The notes under the pieces are model-generated. The model was not told where the DNA came from. It made no database searches and saw only the letters and a list, made by a program, of their open reading frames with translations. Below, one piece after another: positions 45,075 to 56,717 of a DNA stretch of 64,000 nt. Positions within the stretch are counted from its first letter, which is position 1. Each line of letters begins with the position of its first letter. Where the stretch lies: positions 1,862,324 to 1,926,323 of the forward strand of contig RDEW01000005.1 in the NCBI GenBank assembly GCA_011109175.1, in the 5' to 3' direction. Source of the stretch: Dicyema japonicum (Eukaryota > Dicyemida > Rhombozoa > Dicyemidae). Made by a program: the position numbers and the translations under genes.

Positions 45075-45250
45075 ATCCTTTCCAAGATCACGTCCATCCA
45101 TATTCTCCATTGTGGGAAGCCTTCTATTGGAATAAGGAAGACAGGGAACCTATTTGAATTCCGGCCAAGCAATATCCTTCTCCTGAGTCAGGTTGATCAC
45201 ATGACGCCTCTTTGAATAGAAGAAGGCAAAGAGTATAAAAAATCCTTCTA
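45075..45250 (-). repeat. SINE-1 copy
   Basis: On the minus strand: TCTATTCAAAGAGGCGTCAT, GTGATCAACCTGACTCAGGA, TTGCTTGGCCGGAATTCAAA and GAAGGCTTCCCACAATGGAG. This copy shows both the 5' core and the 3' block of the family and links the shorter copies together. Confidence 0.8.
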
Positions 45251-45259
45251 CCAAGTAGG

Positions 45260-46185
45260 TAGCGGAATCAAGCTCACACCTAATTACGGCTCGAGCGGCA
45301 GCACTAACTAACCTTAAATAAATAACTTAGAGACACAGTCTTTTGTATTTAAAGCTTTAGTATTTTTTATGTTTATAAGGGACTGTTGTCCAGTCAAGAT
45401 TCCATCTCCAAGAACAGTTAAGTCATTCGTCCTTAGTGATGACGTCACTGTTGGTATGTTAGGAAAAAGTTGTTAAATTTTCTTTTGACACTCAAAAACT
45501 TTTTTGTACTGATGAAACAATATTCCAGTTATCCTTTATGGGAAATACAAAGAACCCGTTTCTAAAATTTCAGAAAAACAAATAACTAATACACACCTGA
45601 ATACCGGGAAGTGTACAATCTAAAAAGTTAAAAAAAACAGCTTAAATATAGTCAAAACATCATTCGAAACAATATTTGATGAGCTTGTCGAAGAAATGAT
45701 GTAAATCATCCACAGTTCCTTTTGCGAAAATCTCACGTAAGTTATTCTCCAGAGGTTAATCTCAATAATGATAGACGTATACATCCCTTAATGAATTTGC
45801 AGGACCTAATCTCATCCACAATTTTGCCTCCTCATCTTTTACAATGGATTTTTTCTTAATTCAATCTTTTGTCACTAATAGGCAATTTATAATGAAAGTG
45901 TGTCTATAAATCTCGTTTTTGTGCCCTGATTTAAAATAGGGTGAAATACTTTAAAAAAGTATTCTTCTCGAATGAAAAAGCGATCAAAGAAAACATTGCG
46001 TCCTAAAATGAGTTGAGGTTGCTGTGAGAGATAGCTGGCCAGGAGAAAACATCACTCATAGGAGTCTCCATCGGAATAATGTCACTAGTCGTCTTCTTTA
46101 ACTGTGGTAATAATCAAAATTTATAGAATACGGACTTCACATGGAATACCTGTACAAAATTCAATTTAATCCTATTAGATGCGGA
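45260..46185. other. No gene supported
   Basis: AT-rich sequence with frequent stops in all frames; no motif or repeat recognised. Confidence 0.4.
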
Positions 46186-46190
46186 TAACG

Positions 46191-46790
46191 CTACATCAAT
46201 AACAGGGCGACTTTGTCTCTCATTAATGCCTCAGCGACAAAAACAAGAGCAGACTCAGCTGAAAAATCGACTTTTTTAAACGACTTATCTTCATTATCTT
46301 TAACCAAACCTAAATATGAGAGGTCTAAGACTTTCTTTAGTAAATAAGGTATCATGGAGTTGTGGAATTGACTCACTCCTCTGTACAAGAACGATACATT
46401 TTTGTTCATCTTCAAGGGAGTTATACTTCCTAGCCTTTTGTATGCGTAAGAGAGATAGTTCTTCTCTCCGAATAAGGAGATCTTATCCCTCCTAGCGATG
46501 ACAAGAATAGCCGCAATTAAGCTCTCCCTAAAAAAAGAAACTGAGTGATGGACTAAGCGAGGGGGCAGATATGCTGCTAGTACCAATTAGCAGGATTGGG
46601 GAAGATCGGATCGACGGTTTCATGAGGAAATCAAAGATCCAGGACACATACATAAGAATGAGAGAACCGTCTTGAGAAATAAATAAAAGAGGGAGGGTCC
46701 AGGTATGGAGTCTAAGCCTTGAGGTAGGAATCAGGTGTAATTTTTTCCATGTTTTTGTATAAAAGTGAATCTTGGAAAAACACAAAAAAT
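46191..46790 (-). CDS. Unrecognised open frame, gene or element uncertain
   Basis: The minus-strand frame 46586-46191 is open for 131 codons and reads YLPPRLVHHSVSFFRESLIA, then FGEKNYLSYAYKRLGSITPL and LYRGVSQFHNSMIPYLLKK, with balanced globular composition. An overlapping frame upstream (46785-46528) contains WKKLHLIPTSRLRLHTWTLP. A GT-AG pair or frameshift near 46560 would join them. It might be the N-terminal side of an RT element or a host exon; I see no diagnostic motif. Confidence 0.35.
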
Positions 46791-46994
46791 AAAGCAGAAA
46801 GGTTTTCTTTCATAAAAGTCGTCTGAGGAAACTTACTGGGACGGATTTGGACGGATTCTCTACCAGAACCTCAAATCCAAGTTAGGAAATAACGGAATCT
46901 CATTGGAGACTGTTCGAACATTCTGTATACCTCAGAATGTTTAGACTCCACTGCAGAAATAGTAATGGTAACCCAAATCAAACGTTCTTGAGCT

Positions 46995-47150
46995 GATCCA
47001 GTATCATTACCATGGATGCTTCATTAATTCAGTTACTATAGAACGGAAGTGAGGGACATTGTGATACGCTAGTTACCATTATCACTACCATGGGATACCG
47101 GTATCGTTACCATTCAATTACCAGTATCATTACCCTAGATGCTTCGATAA
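46995..47150. repeat. Short imperfect tandem/simple repeat
   Basis: The string CCAGTATCATTACC followed by ATGGATGCTTC (46998-47022) recurs at 47121-47145 with two changes. Between them runs a degenerate TACCATTATCACTACCATGG-type array. Probably a small satellite or slippage-derived array. The surroundings (46790-46990 and 47160-47740) show nothing else. Confidence 0.6.
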
Positions 47151-47742
47151 TGTCTCCAAGTATCTGGAAGACTTCAGAGAAGTATCTACGTCCATTATTG
47201 GAAAAAAGAATTACAGCCAAATTAACGTAATAATTATGGGCTTTTGGATTGACTATGAGGAAATCCTTGAGGAAATATGAGTGGAGTCCTGATGGCCTGT
47301 TGAATTGACTTAATTAGAACATGTATGATAAAATATTAAAAGTAACGTCGAAATATTGGGCAGATCGACCAGATCAACCTTAAAAGACATGAGAGGAATG
47401 TCACTATTATTTAGTAACTTTGGTAATATTACCAGAACAAACAAAAAATCATTTATTGCAGTGCCTTAGTAAAGTTCAAATTAGTAGTAATCGTTCTGTC
47501 ATGCTGATTAAATGAGAACCCTAAAAAGTTCTTATTCCCTTAAATACATGTTTACCGTAAAAATGAACCACGATAATTAAAAACGGGGGAATTTCGGTTG
47601 AAATCACATTTTACTTTGTCCCCCTATATCGCTTTATTTGAAACCTCCCATTTTCATGCTCAGCCAAATAAGGAAACCGATTTTATCAATTTTAGTTATC
47701 AGAAACTTTTTATTTAAATAACGTAAAAATCGTGCAAGGACG

Positions 47743-48218
47743 ATGAATTTTTATGCAAAAGACGACTTTAGAAATAAATTTACAGAAAAAGAAAGTAAAA
47801 ATAGAAAATTAATTTCAGTGAGGTTAAGCAGGATTTATGAGTTCCCTCTCAGTCATGGTGAGAATTTTGAAGTTGTGTCAAATTCTCCAGGACTTGCAAT
47901 GAAGTACGGGGAAGACTTGTTTTTCCAGAGACCCGAGACGTCAGAAGGAAATGACTTCAGACTTGATAGCACTCCATTCTACTATAGCGAAGATTCTTAT
48001 GAAATGAGTCATAATGGGAATTCTGACAATCAATAAAAAATTTTAGAAATACTTTTTTCCAAGAAAATAGTTCGGATCCAATTCATCAGGAATTTATTAA
48101 TAAAATCGAAGAAAAAAGAAACAGCAGAAGTTTTAAAAATTATTCTAGACAGAAAGTTGATAAGTTAGAAACTCAGTGGAAAAATGAGATGACACTGTTA
48201 CAAAAATTATTCCCTTAA
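47743..48218 (+). CDS. Unrecognised small gene
   Basis: A 97-codon frame starts MNFYAKDDFRNKFTEKESKN and includes GEDLFFQRPETSEGNDF. A GTCATAA donor at about 48007 and a TTTTAG acceptor at 48046 would skip the in-frame stop. Downstream, two frames are open; the more protein-like reads NSSDPIHQEFINKIEEKRNS and KLETQWKNEMTLLQKLFP to a TAA at 48216-48218. The phases do not fit perfectly, so the model is tentative. Charged, soluble, no family recognised. Confidence 0.4.
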
Positions 48219-48334
48219 ATGATTACATAACTTTCGGTGATATTCTAACAATATTTTTGATTTTTATGATTGCCTAGTCAGTTGAAGCCCGCTGGCGCCT
48301 TTTTATTGAATATTCTAAGGATGGGTGAACAGAC

Positions 48335-48570
48335 ACCATGCAATGCCGCCATGGAAGAATTTTTAGGCCATACTGTATCTCCTGCATTCAGAGACGTCCA
48401 AGAAGTTGTCTTCCAAGGACACTTGCTGATGATTATGCAGTGATCGGAAGCCGACTGATGGATGCAGACGATCTGGACGAAATCAGGATACGGGCACGAC
48501 AGCGAAAAGGACGGAGAAGACTAACGGAAAGGATTATCGAAAAGCGTGGCACAGCGAAACCATAAACAGT
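48335..48570 (+). pseudogene. LINE 3' tail fragment (DDL tail family)
   Basis: Frame 48338-48565 includes RRPRSCLPRTLADDYAVI, then ADDLDEIRIRARQRKGRRRL, the C-terminal tail of this LINE lineage. RT blocks are absent upstream. The Arg-rich composition suggests it retains the nucleic-acid-binding character of the tail. Confidence 0.7.
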
Positions 48571-48939
48571 GTTTACTGGTAACGCGGATGTGCTTTAACT
48601 AACAAACTAGTCAGTTGTTAATCTGTGGTAGGTTGAGGTGGTGACGTGTACCTATTGCATGAAAAGTATATTTTGAAGAATGAAAACCATGTCTTCATTT
48701 TGTCTAGTAAACATGGAGGAGGTGATGGATCCAGGAAACATCGGCAATCGAAGTTCTGAACAAAGGAAGTGGCGGATCTGAGGTACTATAATCAGTAAAA
48801 AATTTAGTTCAGAGTTACAACTGAAAAATCGAATTCCCTTATTGACAACAACAGTTTTGGTGAGTTTGTCTCAATCAATTTTTTTAACAAATGCTTCAAT
48901 ATTAGAAATGCTTACATTCCACCTCATCATGACATCTCT

Positions 48940-50500
48940 TTCCTTTGACTTGGGCTGTTTTGGTAATATTTTTTGATGGACGACCTGAATGCGAAAAGTC
49001 TAATGTGAATCAAAGGTCAAAAAAGAGTGAATCTGGAAAATACATTCAAGATAAACTGGATTTCATGTACATCCTCAATCTCACAAAAAGTCACGCATAC
49101 ATTCTAGAAACTCTAGCAAGTCAGGTGACTATCCCGACGTCAGTCTATATTGGCAGATGCACTTGGAAGGAAAAAAATCGATTCCTGGTTTCAGGGAGAG
49201 ATCAAATAACCTCAGAAAAAATCAGTCTTATATTTTAGTCGAATGTTAAAAAATAATAAACAAAATAGAAAAAAATCAAAATTAATTATGTATTCAAATT
49301 ACATTGAAAACTCCACTTTTCAACTAAAAATAGTTTAGCTACTGAGGTCAATAGCTCGCATGATCCTCTATACTAGTCTCTCCCACCTTCTCCTGTTCAA
49401 TACTAGGCTCTGCAGACTAATGAGGTCTTCACTGTCCCCTTAGTGTTCTATTCACTGATCTATTTTGGCTAGGTGGTGACGTTCCTCTATTGCACTCATA
49501 TCGTATACGCGGTTGAATGATTCTTCCTGGATCTCTACCCTTACTTTCAACGCCAAGGGCCTCAGCTAGTCAAAGAGGCACTAATATGTCTGGACCTTGA
49601 GAATTATCGATGTTCAGTATGAACATATGGTCAGAGAAGGACTTGACAAACGCTTTGGGAACTACAAATCTCGATTTACCGCCTATAAATCATGGATTAT
49701 TGGTATTTATGTTTTTTGATATCTACCAGCCTGTTCTCTCTGGTACCTTGAATGCCGAGGACTCAATCTTATGTATAAAAAACTTCACCTCGCATGAGAC
49801 CTGGAACGATACAAGTTATCCATATATTGCCTACTGGACATGAAAATATCAGACAACGGAACATTGAAAATTGGAAATTACTGCCTGATTACCAACACAA
49901 CAACCTGTCGTCACTATGGACTCAGCAATCCATCTCACAATTTAACAATGGGGGATCTTGGAAGATGTGTGGTAGGATACTGAACGTACCACAAGGAATA
50001 TGTCTTCAATTACTCAATAAAACACAATCAAATCCAAAAATAGAATTATTCCTGTAGTAAAAACCAACTTCATATTACCAATTTTTCATCTTTATGTTAC
50101 CTCTAAAATACGTGAAAAATTCATACACAGCTTTTTCATTTTTTCCTTCACAACACGGATTTCGAAAATTCTACTCCACCGCAACCCATCTATCTGACTC
50201 AATTCATCACAGACGGATTTAATTGTAAAGCACCTCATGAAAAAACGATTCTTGTCGACGTTGATATTGAGGAAGCTTTTGACTCAAATTAAAAAATTGA
50301 TATGTAATTTCATCTATGGAGATTGGTTGAATTTTGTTTGAAAGCCTCACGTTGCAGATACTCTCAAATAAGTCCCACAGGTTTCAGCTCTCTCCTCATT
50401 GTTGTTCAATTTATGCCTGAGTGACATTCCTAAACCAAAGAGAGTACACCTTGAATTCCAAATCCGAATACGCCACTAAGGCGCATTTGAATTCCAAATC
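48940..50500 (+). mobile_element. Decayed LINE pieces: endonuclease-like and RT-like
   Basis: An endonuclease-like trace at about 48960-49200 (a DDLNAKS reading, corresponding to the family's 'GDlNaks') and RT traces at about 50090-50430 (KIREKFI, then PSQHGFRKFYSTATHLSDSI, the QHGFR box, and a decayed palm) share orientation. An inverse-oriented LINE tail at 49335-49620 lies between them, so this is a nested or composite region. 49620-50050 contains two open plus-strand frames without motifs. Confidence 0.55.
49335..49620 (-). pseudogene. LINE 3' tail fragment (DDL tail family)
   Basis: The minus-strand reading EDLISLQSLVLNRRRWERLV is the DDL-LR-NR-W tail. At the nucleotide level AGACCTCATTAGTCTGCAGA here (complement) closely matches AGACCTCATTAGTCTGTAAA at 51978-51997. 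Confidence 0.7.
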
Positions 50501-50504
50501 TGAT

Positions 50505-51030
50505 TGATTTTAGTTCTTATCTAATGCACGTCTCTTAAGAAGCGCTTTATTATAGACTTATTCCTAAATCTAGGTCTCCTTCAAGGTAATTCACTGTTTA
50601 GGATGTTATAACTATAAAGATGTCGTGAGTTCGATTTCCCCAAGTGACTATTGATCAAGGGTTCTTCATATCTCTTTCACTTTGATCCTGTCCCAGTCTC
50701 TGGGCGACATCTAAAAGATCATTAACTTTCCTCCATTATTAGCCCTCAAGTAACTAATTAATCTTAGTTCCTGCAACCAGAGTGAGACTCATCCTTTCTA
50801 AACATAACGTTCATCCACATCCATCACTATGTGAATTTCTTCAAAGAATAAAAAGAAAGAGATCTTTTTATTATGCCGACGACTGGGCATCTCCTTGGAC
50901 AGGAGGGTTAAAAGACCCTTCTTACTAATTGATGGACAAAAAACAGGAAGGAATCATTTGACCAGATAAGTAGCGGTGTGGGAATACAAAACCAATAAAT
51001 CATTTTTATCAAAAATAAAGAAATATTAAT
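50505..51030. other. No gene; possible pol III B-box-like site
   Basis: The string GAGTTCGATTTCCCC near 50628 resembles a tRNA B box and may mark another decayed tRNA-derived SINE, but the body does not match the SINE-2 copies. No coding sequence seen. Confidence 0.3.
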
Positions 51031-51035
51031 AAACT

Positions 51036-51520
51036 TTAAAGTAGAGATTTTATGAAATTTTCGGTGTGCTCGGTGAAAATATCGCTTTTAATCTCATCAT
51101 GCAATGACAATTCATAGTTTTTAGCGGCGAATTCAACGTAAACCTTAAAATACAACAAAATACGACATTTTTGTAAAAATTATATAGAGAATCCGTGTGA
51201 GACTCCGATACATGGTCCGTCATTAATATGAATTTTATTCGAGTTGGAGATTCGTAGTAGTGAAGTTTATACCCACGTGTTGTCAATGAACGAAAATTGC
51301 CTCCACTAAACATTAGCCCGAAGCAGACTTTATATTCTGAGACATTTTTTGCATGAATTTATTCACAACGAAAACAAATCCATGAAGAAGTTGTTGATTC
51401 TAATAAATATTGTAATATATACACTTTTCCTGCATAACTTGAATGTTTTAACTTCCCATATTCGCTGTAAAACAAACATTTCCCTTTGCAGTCAAATATA
51501 TAGATCCCGTATATCAGCAT
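51036..51520 (-). CDS. TRAPPC1: TRAPPC1 (TRAPP complex, Bet5-type longin/SEDL subunit)
   Basis: From an ATG at 51518-51520, MLIYGIYIFDCKGKCLFYSE opens the longin-like fold. A 25-nt intron leads to LLHGFVFVVNKFMQKMSQ, a 23-nt intron to NFRSLTTRGYKLHYYESPTR and FILMTDH, and another 23-nt intron to VYVEFAAKNYELSLHDEIKS and FTEHTENFIKSLL, ending TAA at 51036-51038. All three introns restore frame exactly. The blocks match TRAPPC1 in order: the YLFDR.G.cLhYsEW start, SRYKLHYYETPTGIK and a YVELVVKNP-like segment. TRAPPC1 is a core subunit of TRAPPII/III, the Rab1/Rab11 exchange factors for ER-Golgi and Golgi traffic. About 135 residues, as expected. Complete. Confidence 0.95.
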
Positions 51521-51689
51521 TCACAAAAATTTAATTAAATTTAAAATAATTAAATACAAATTTAATTTTTTTATTATTTTAACTTATTTTCACTCTTCAA
51601 CAACGCGGCAACCCGGAACAATGGTTCCGGTTTCATTACTCTCTGCGGCTCCAAATCTGATCCCTACTATCAATCAGCGTTAGACGCCG

Positions 51690-51865
51690 CCAAAACACGT
51701 AAATTAGAAAAAAACCCACATCTCTCAAATTATTATGAAAGAGGAACTCGTAGATTCAGAAAAGCTTTGGGTACTATGGAGGAAGACAGAAAAACACTTC
51801 AATCATGTTGAGATCTACCGAGATCACTTAATTAGATGGTTTAATTCCTTCTTTCTTGGAGTTCC
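51690..51865 (+). repeat. Dispersed repeat D, copy 2
   Basis: Matches 34135-34330 in the same orientation: ACACGTAAATTAGAAAAAAA, GGGTACTATGGAGGAAGACA, AATTCCTTCTTTCTTGGAGT. A 62-codon frame here is not shared by the other copy, so it is not counted as a gene. Confidence 0.7.
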
Positions 51866-51899
51866 CCTTTTGGGGTTAGATAATAATAATCAACACATG

Positions 51900-52060
51900 A
51901 TACAACGCTTCCCAAAGTCCTGAATGGTGCGGAGAAGACCTGAGACCAGTCAACAGAACACTAATGGGCGGAGAAGACCTCATTAGTCTGTAAAGCCTGG
52001 TATCGAACAAGAGAGTGTGGGAGAGACTAGTATCGAGGAATAGAATTATAGCTTATTGGA
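51900..52060 (+). pseudogene. LINE 3' tail fragment (DDL tail family)
   Basis: Plus-strand nucleotides 51970-52045 match the complement of 49370-49450 (AGACCTCATTAGTCTG, GTGGGAGAGACTAGTAT). It encodes the same degraded EDL-SL-N-R-WERLV tail. Confidence 0.65.
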
Positions 52061-52189
52061 TTCTATGTTCTTGCTCATAATAATAATCTTCACATGATCA
52101 TGTAATTTAAGGTTTCTCATCAGTGATCTTACGCTTCACATTTATTTAAGCATTAAAAGTCTTAAAAATAACTTTAAATTGGTTAAACA

Positions 52190-52600
52190 ATGGATAATCT
52201 TAATTTTCAGATCATGCAAAATTTTAGAGATTTCAATTTCTCACAACAAATTGCACATTTTCAAACCACTAACTGGCGTTTAACTCGTGATGATTTTATG
52301 GGTGCTTTGATATTATGGCATGGCGTTATGTGGTGCTACGTGGATAGTTGTATTTTCCTTTTTTCTGATGGCGTCACTAAATCCACCTTACTGAGGAGGC
52401 GCCCAATGCCTGGCCGGCATCAAGAGGATCCAACAATTTTTCCCCGGAGACAACGTCGTTACCTGGTGACAATTTCTGGAATGCTGGAACGAGTCAGGAG
52501 TTTGGTTACCTTGGTCTTAGTTAGTTTGGTTACCCTTGGTCTTTGGAAATAATTTTAATTGATTTTAACTCGTGAAAAAATGCCACTAAAAGTAAAAAAT
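52190..52600 (+). pseudogene. Short ORF interrupted by a SINE-1 insertion
   Basis: The ATG at 52190 opens MDNLNFQIMQNFRDFNFSQQ and continues to NWRLTRDD, where a SINE-1 copy (52291-52563) begins. Removing the SINE and one copy of its 12-bp target duplication would leave the frame running into KMPLKVKN and a stop at about 52592. The resulting peptide would be only some 42 residues, so it may be a chance ORF. Recorded because the insertion boundary is exact. Confidence 0.3.
52291..52563 (+). repeat. SINE-1, full-length copy with target-site duplication
   Basis: The 273-bp insertion is bracketed by perfect 12-bp direct repeats TTTAACTCGTGA at 52279-52290 and 52564-52575. It carries the family blocks GCGTTATGTGGTGCTACGTG, TGATGGCGTCACTAAATCCA, GGCGCCCAATGCCTGGCCGG and a variable 3' part. 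The duplication shows insertion by target-primed reverse transcription, so this copy defines the element ends. It encodes no protein and presumably used a LINE partner's RT. Confidence 0.82.
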
Positions 52601-52707
52601 TAAAATAAAATATTATTTCCCAAATTCATTACTTTTTCAGCAAAAATTAAAAAAATAATTTTATTTAATTAAAAAAATAATCGCCAACATATCAAAATAT
52701 TATGAAT

Positions 52708-55357
52708 TTAAAAGTGCTTCATCAGCCTCAATACATTCCTTGAATAAAACATAACAAAAACAGCAATATCATCCTTGTAGAGCTGTTCAGTGATGTTCTC
52801 AATCGTGATTCTCTTAAAGCCATCCGAGACAATCCTCTCTCCCTCAGATTCCTCAAATATGGAATCGATATAGACCGAATGTGGGCCTGGAGTTTTACTT
52901 GCACAAATTACTCTCAAAATTCGTTTCTCTCTAATTTTGCAGAAAATGAAGATGAATGCCTCCATTATGTAGGCTACTGACATGGTGATTATTATCTATG
53001 TTTAAGGGACCAAACTGACTGTCGCATAAAAGTAAAACAGCATGAAGAATATTCTCGTCCAGTCATTTATGACGATAGCATAGGCTTCCTATCAGTAATA
53101 AAGTACCCCTAACCATTGTAAGGTACCAATTGTTCACAGCAGAGAGTTCGAACAGAACAACTAAATTTTATCTTAAATTCCAACCAAAACTCGACAAAAT
53201 AGAGTTGAAATTGTTTTCATAGTAAAATGAAGAATATTTTAACGACGTGTCGTTAGAATATGTACTTTCAAAAGGCGATCCTCTAAAATGAGCCACATTT
53301 TGACTACTTGCAACAATTTCTCAAATCATATTCTCCGAAAAGCTGCATCGCGAAAAAGGCCACTGAAAAGTAGATTAAAAATGCCGCCAAAGAGACACTT
53401 TGAGTGACAAATCAGCAAAACCTGAGAATTCTCATAATTATTTTTTCAGTAATTAAGCAGAGATCTCTATAAATTTTAAATAAATTCAGAATCCTACAGA
53501 AATTATCAAAAAACAACCAAAGACATCTAAAAATGGAGAAACAACGAAAAATTAGTAAGTCTGGATACTTCAGGGAGATAATCGAGACCAATGACAAAAT
53601 ATTGATGGTAATGTCAATACTACCTCACAAAACACATTATTACAAGTTGGAAAAACTGGAAAAGAAAAAGGAGGGTCCGAGAATACAACCAAAGATGATA
53701 GTTTCCACGGCAAAGACTAAAAGTACGCCTAAAATGAACGTATGGAGAAGAAGATATCCATGGGAGATATCATATTTCTGTATTTACAAGTTGTACTGGT
53801 GTTCTCATATACAAGATAAACCGAGTTGATGGCAATAACAAGGTCTAATCGTGATAGACATGAGTTACAAGTAATATACGTGTAAATTTTGGATTTTCTT
53901 AGCCAACTCAACTCTAAAATAAAAGAAATCCAAACTTTTGACAATTTGAGACAACGATGTGAAGGATCTTAACGTTTGATGCTAAAATTTAAAGTCACGT
54001 GTACATTCCACACGACATCGACGTATTTATAAAAGTTGTAAAAGTCATTGAGACAAATGTATCCTTTGTTTGAGCTGTCAATCAACGAAAAAAGAGACAT
54101 GGAGTTTATTATGTCTAAATTTTAGATATGAGTACTTGTCTCCCCATGATAAGCCATGAACACGTTGAATACCTCCTAGTGATTCCTTGGGGACACTAAA
54201 TTATAAAACTCGCAAACTTCTGCCGAAAGCAAGAGTTTGAAGGCTGCCCTGCACGAGCGCCTTTGAGAAAGAATAATTTTCTTTATTTTGGCTTTTTCCT
54301 CGAACACATACAACTGGTAGGTCACAGCAAGGAGCTGAAACGGAATAAAATACGGGACTTACGACGTTCAAGAGAATAAATGTCGAAATAGTCAAAAATG
54401 AGGTGTAGAATATGAAAGTTAACTTAGTAAAGTGATATTGGGCCATTATTGCATTGGGGGAACTTATGTTGGTAAAAATATTACTTTGAGGTGGTGAAGA
54501 GCACAAACATTGTATGAAAGCTCCTTGAAAATGAAGAAAAGTGCTTAAATAAGGGAAAATAAATACATAATCGCCAGGAACGTCGCGGAACATTGAAAAA
54601 CCTTAAATGAGGTATTTTGTTACCTACAAGAGAATAAATCAGAATAACAAGCAACGTGAGGATCAAAATTCCTATAAATTTAGGCAAAATCTTGAAAGAC
54701 TGCCTAATGAATCTGAAAAATGACAAAAATCATTGAACCTTCTAGAACTGGTCAGATAAGGAGAATCGTAAAGAAAAAGTGGGAGTAATGAATGAATAAA
54801 TCGATATCTATAATTTTTGGAGGCAACAATGTAAATTTTCTGACAAAATATGGCCACGAGGATGATCAACTAAAGTCAGCTTACAAGATTACGTTAAAAA
54901 TTAGGTATCTCTTCTTGTAAATGTTCTCAATCCCCATGACCTTTATTTTTAGCAGGTAAATTGCCATCAAAAAACTCAAAGGGAAAAACTGAACGATACC
55001 AACAACCTTAAAATTAACGAATTTGTACATCGACGTGGTTTACATTGTAGGATTTGTTCTGTAACAGCATCAGAAGTAATATGAACAGAATTGTAAATAA
55101 TTCGGTCACCGAAAAACATTTTCCTGTGAGGATTTTGTAGTATTTATATGTTTTAAGGTCGGTAGGATGAGTATACTTGATATTGTGTTCTCCTCCTTGA
55201 TGTAAATGAGCCCTTCTGAGATGTTGTAATGCCATATCATTTTCGTAACCGTATTTTCGTCCAATTCAGGGTTATTTATATTTAAGGACTCTAAAAGATT
55301 GTTTGATACTGCTCCAATGTTTAGAGGACCGGAAGGAATAGATCCGATCATGACCAC
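52708..55357 (-). CDS. TPCN1: Two-pore channel (TPC1-like endolysosomal cation channel)
   Basis: From the right: a short N-terminus (MIGSIPSGPLNIGAVSNNLL), GLIYIKE and KYTHPTDLKTYKYYKILTGK, then the first membrane segment VTELFTILFILLLMLLQ. S4-S5 of domain I reads RRF/FRFIRQSFKILPKFIGIL. The first pore has FHTMFVLFTTSN followed by NAIMAQYHFTKLTFIFYTSF. A cytosolic EF-hand-like linker (YICLNDFYNFYKYVDVVW) and domain II follow (ELAKKIQNLHVYYL, then LVIAINSVYLVYENT), to the S6 end MSVAYIMEAFIFIF. Block order matches two-pore channels, which release Na+/Ca2+ from endolysosomes under PI(3,5)P2 or NAADP control. Short introns are frequent. Exons in 53000-53500 (domain II S4, second pore) are poorly resolved and could include damage. 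Confidence 0.88.
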
Positions 55358-55466
55358 AATATAATTATTATACCGACTCTATGTAATTTTATTTTTTTTG
55401 AATGTATTAATTTATTTCGAATTTAAAATTGAAATTTATTCAATAAAATAATAAAAATTATTTTAT

Positions 55467-55869
55467 TTAGCAATATCTAATTTGACCTATCTTTCTTGGT
55501 GGTCTTGGAATTAAATAAATAAATTTTTCTTTGTCTTTTGGAGCTTCTATACAAACAATTTGTTCTACCAAGTATCGAATACACTTGTGCTGCATGAATT
55601 GCTCTGTTATCGCTATCGCAGAGAGCAAACTGGAATTGTTGCAAAACCCATGTTTCAAAATATTGTTGAGATTGTCGAAAAAGACACCCACTTCGTTTTT
55701 TCGGAGAACACTAAACGTCCCTCCAATCAAAAAATACGTTACAGAACGTCACCCAGACTTCCCCAAGATGGTAAAGTCTTATGAAAATCCTTTCGGGCGG
55801 AAGTCAAACTATATCTGGACGCCGCCCAAAATGCGAAAAAAACCTTCCCCTTTATGGAGATTAATTTAG
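55467..55869. CDS. Open frames on both strands, identity unresolved
   Basis: On the plus strand 55531-55869 ends with RRTLNVPPIKKYVTERHPDF, then GRKSNYIWTPPKMRKKPSPL, a very basic C-terminus like a mitochondrial ribosomal protein. On the minus strand 55730-55467 reads LRKNEVGVFFDNLNNILKHG and KDKEKFIYLIPRPPRKIGQI, equally plausible. They overlap almost completely, so at most one is coding. No family assigned. Confidence 0.35.
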
Positions 55870-55874
55870 GACAT

Positions 55875-56710
55875 CAAAACTAACCGCAGGAGAACCAAGC
55901 AATCATTTATATGGTTCCTTTATCTACTACCAAGCAATCAGTTATATGGTTTATTGATAAGGTAGTAGGATTGGGCCTGTTTACTACAACAAAAGTAGGC
56001 AGTTTCTACCATGAGCAGGCTACTCGCATGAAAACCTGAGATGTAATCCTTGACAGAGATTTGCTCCGCTACCAAGGTAACGTAAACATACTGGTCGTTA
56101 TGACCAAAATAATGTACTATAATGATTTCTACGGTTTAATCGTTAATAAGTGGAGATATCATAATTTATAGACGATTTGTATATTTTTTGTTAGAATTCG
56201 TTTTCTAAACAAAAATTGCGATTGAAAGACAAATAATCGGCATGTGATCACTAATCGTTGTGAACCACTAAGACATGTGTTAACTGTCAGACCATTTGAA
56301 TCAATGGCCTTAATTCGCCATTAAAGGCATGTCTTCATAATACTCACAAGCCAATTATCAAGGAAATTAGTTCCCGTCGTTTGTGCCACTTCCCAGATTA
56401 CTTTTCGTTAGACATCTTACGTTCTCTTTGAGGTTGGGGGACAGTCCTCTCTAATATACAACCAATGACTATTCAAGCATAGAGTTAGCAAATTTACAAA
56501 AAAACATTTAAAACTACAAAAAAATTATCAAAAATCAGCTAAATCTCCTTCTGATAGAGAAGGCAAGAGAAATTTGTTCACGTGGTAGATACCGCTCAAT
56601 TTGTTCATCAGATAGGTCCATAAGAATAGAAATGACCTCAGACTGGATAATTTACAAAAAAATACTTTATCATTTTCATCAACTGATCTGCCAGCCAAAA
56701 TAGACTAAAA
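55875..56710. other. No gene; a small direct duplication
   Basis: ACCAAGCAATCATTTATATG (about 55894) is repeated as ACCAAGCAATCAGTTATATG about 35 bp later. The rest, to the CSTF2 stop at 56718, has no supported gene. 56400-56640 contains A-rich strings without motif. Confidence 0.4.
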
Positions 56711-56717
56711 TTACACT

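Noticed and set aside
50600-50700. Third SINE-2 copy or tRNA gene
   Set aside because: A single B-box-like string without the family's body blocks; chance match cannot be excluded.
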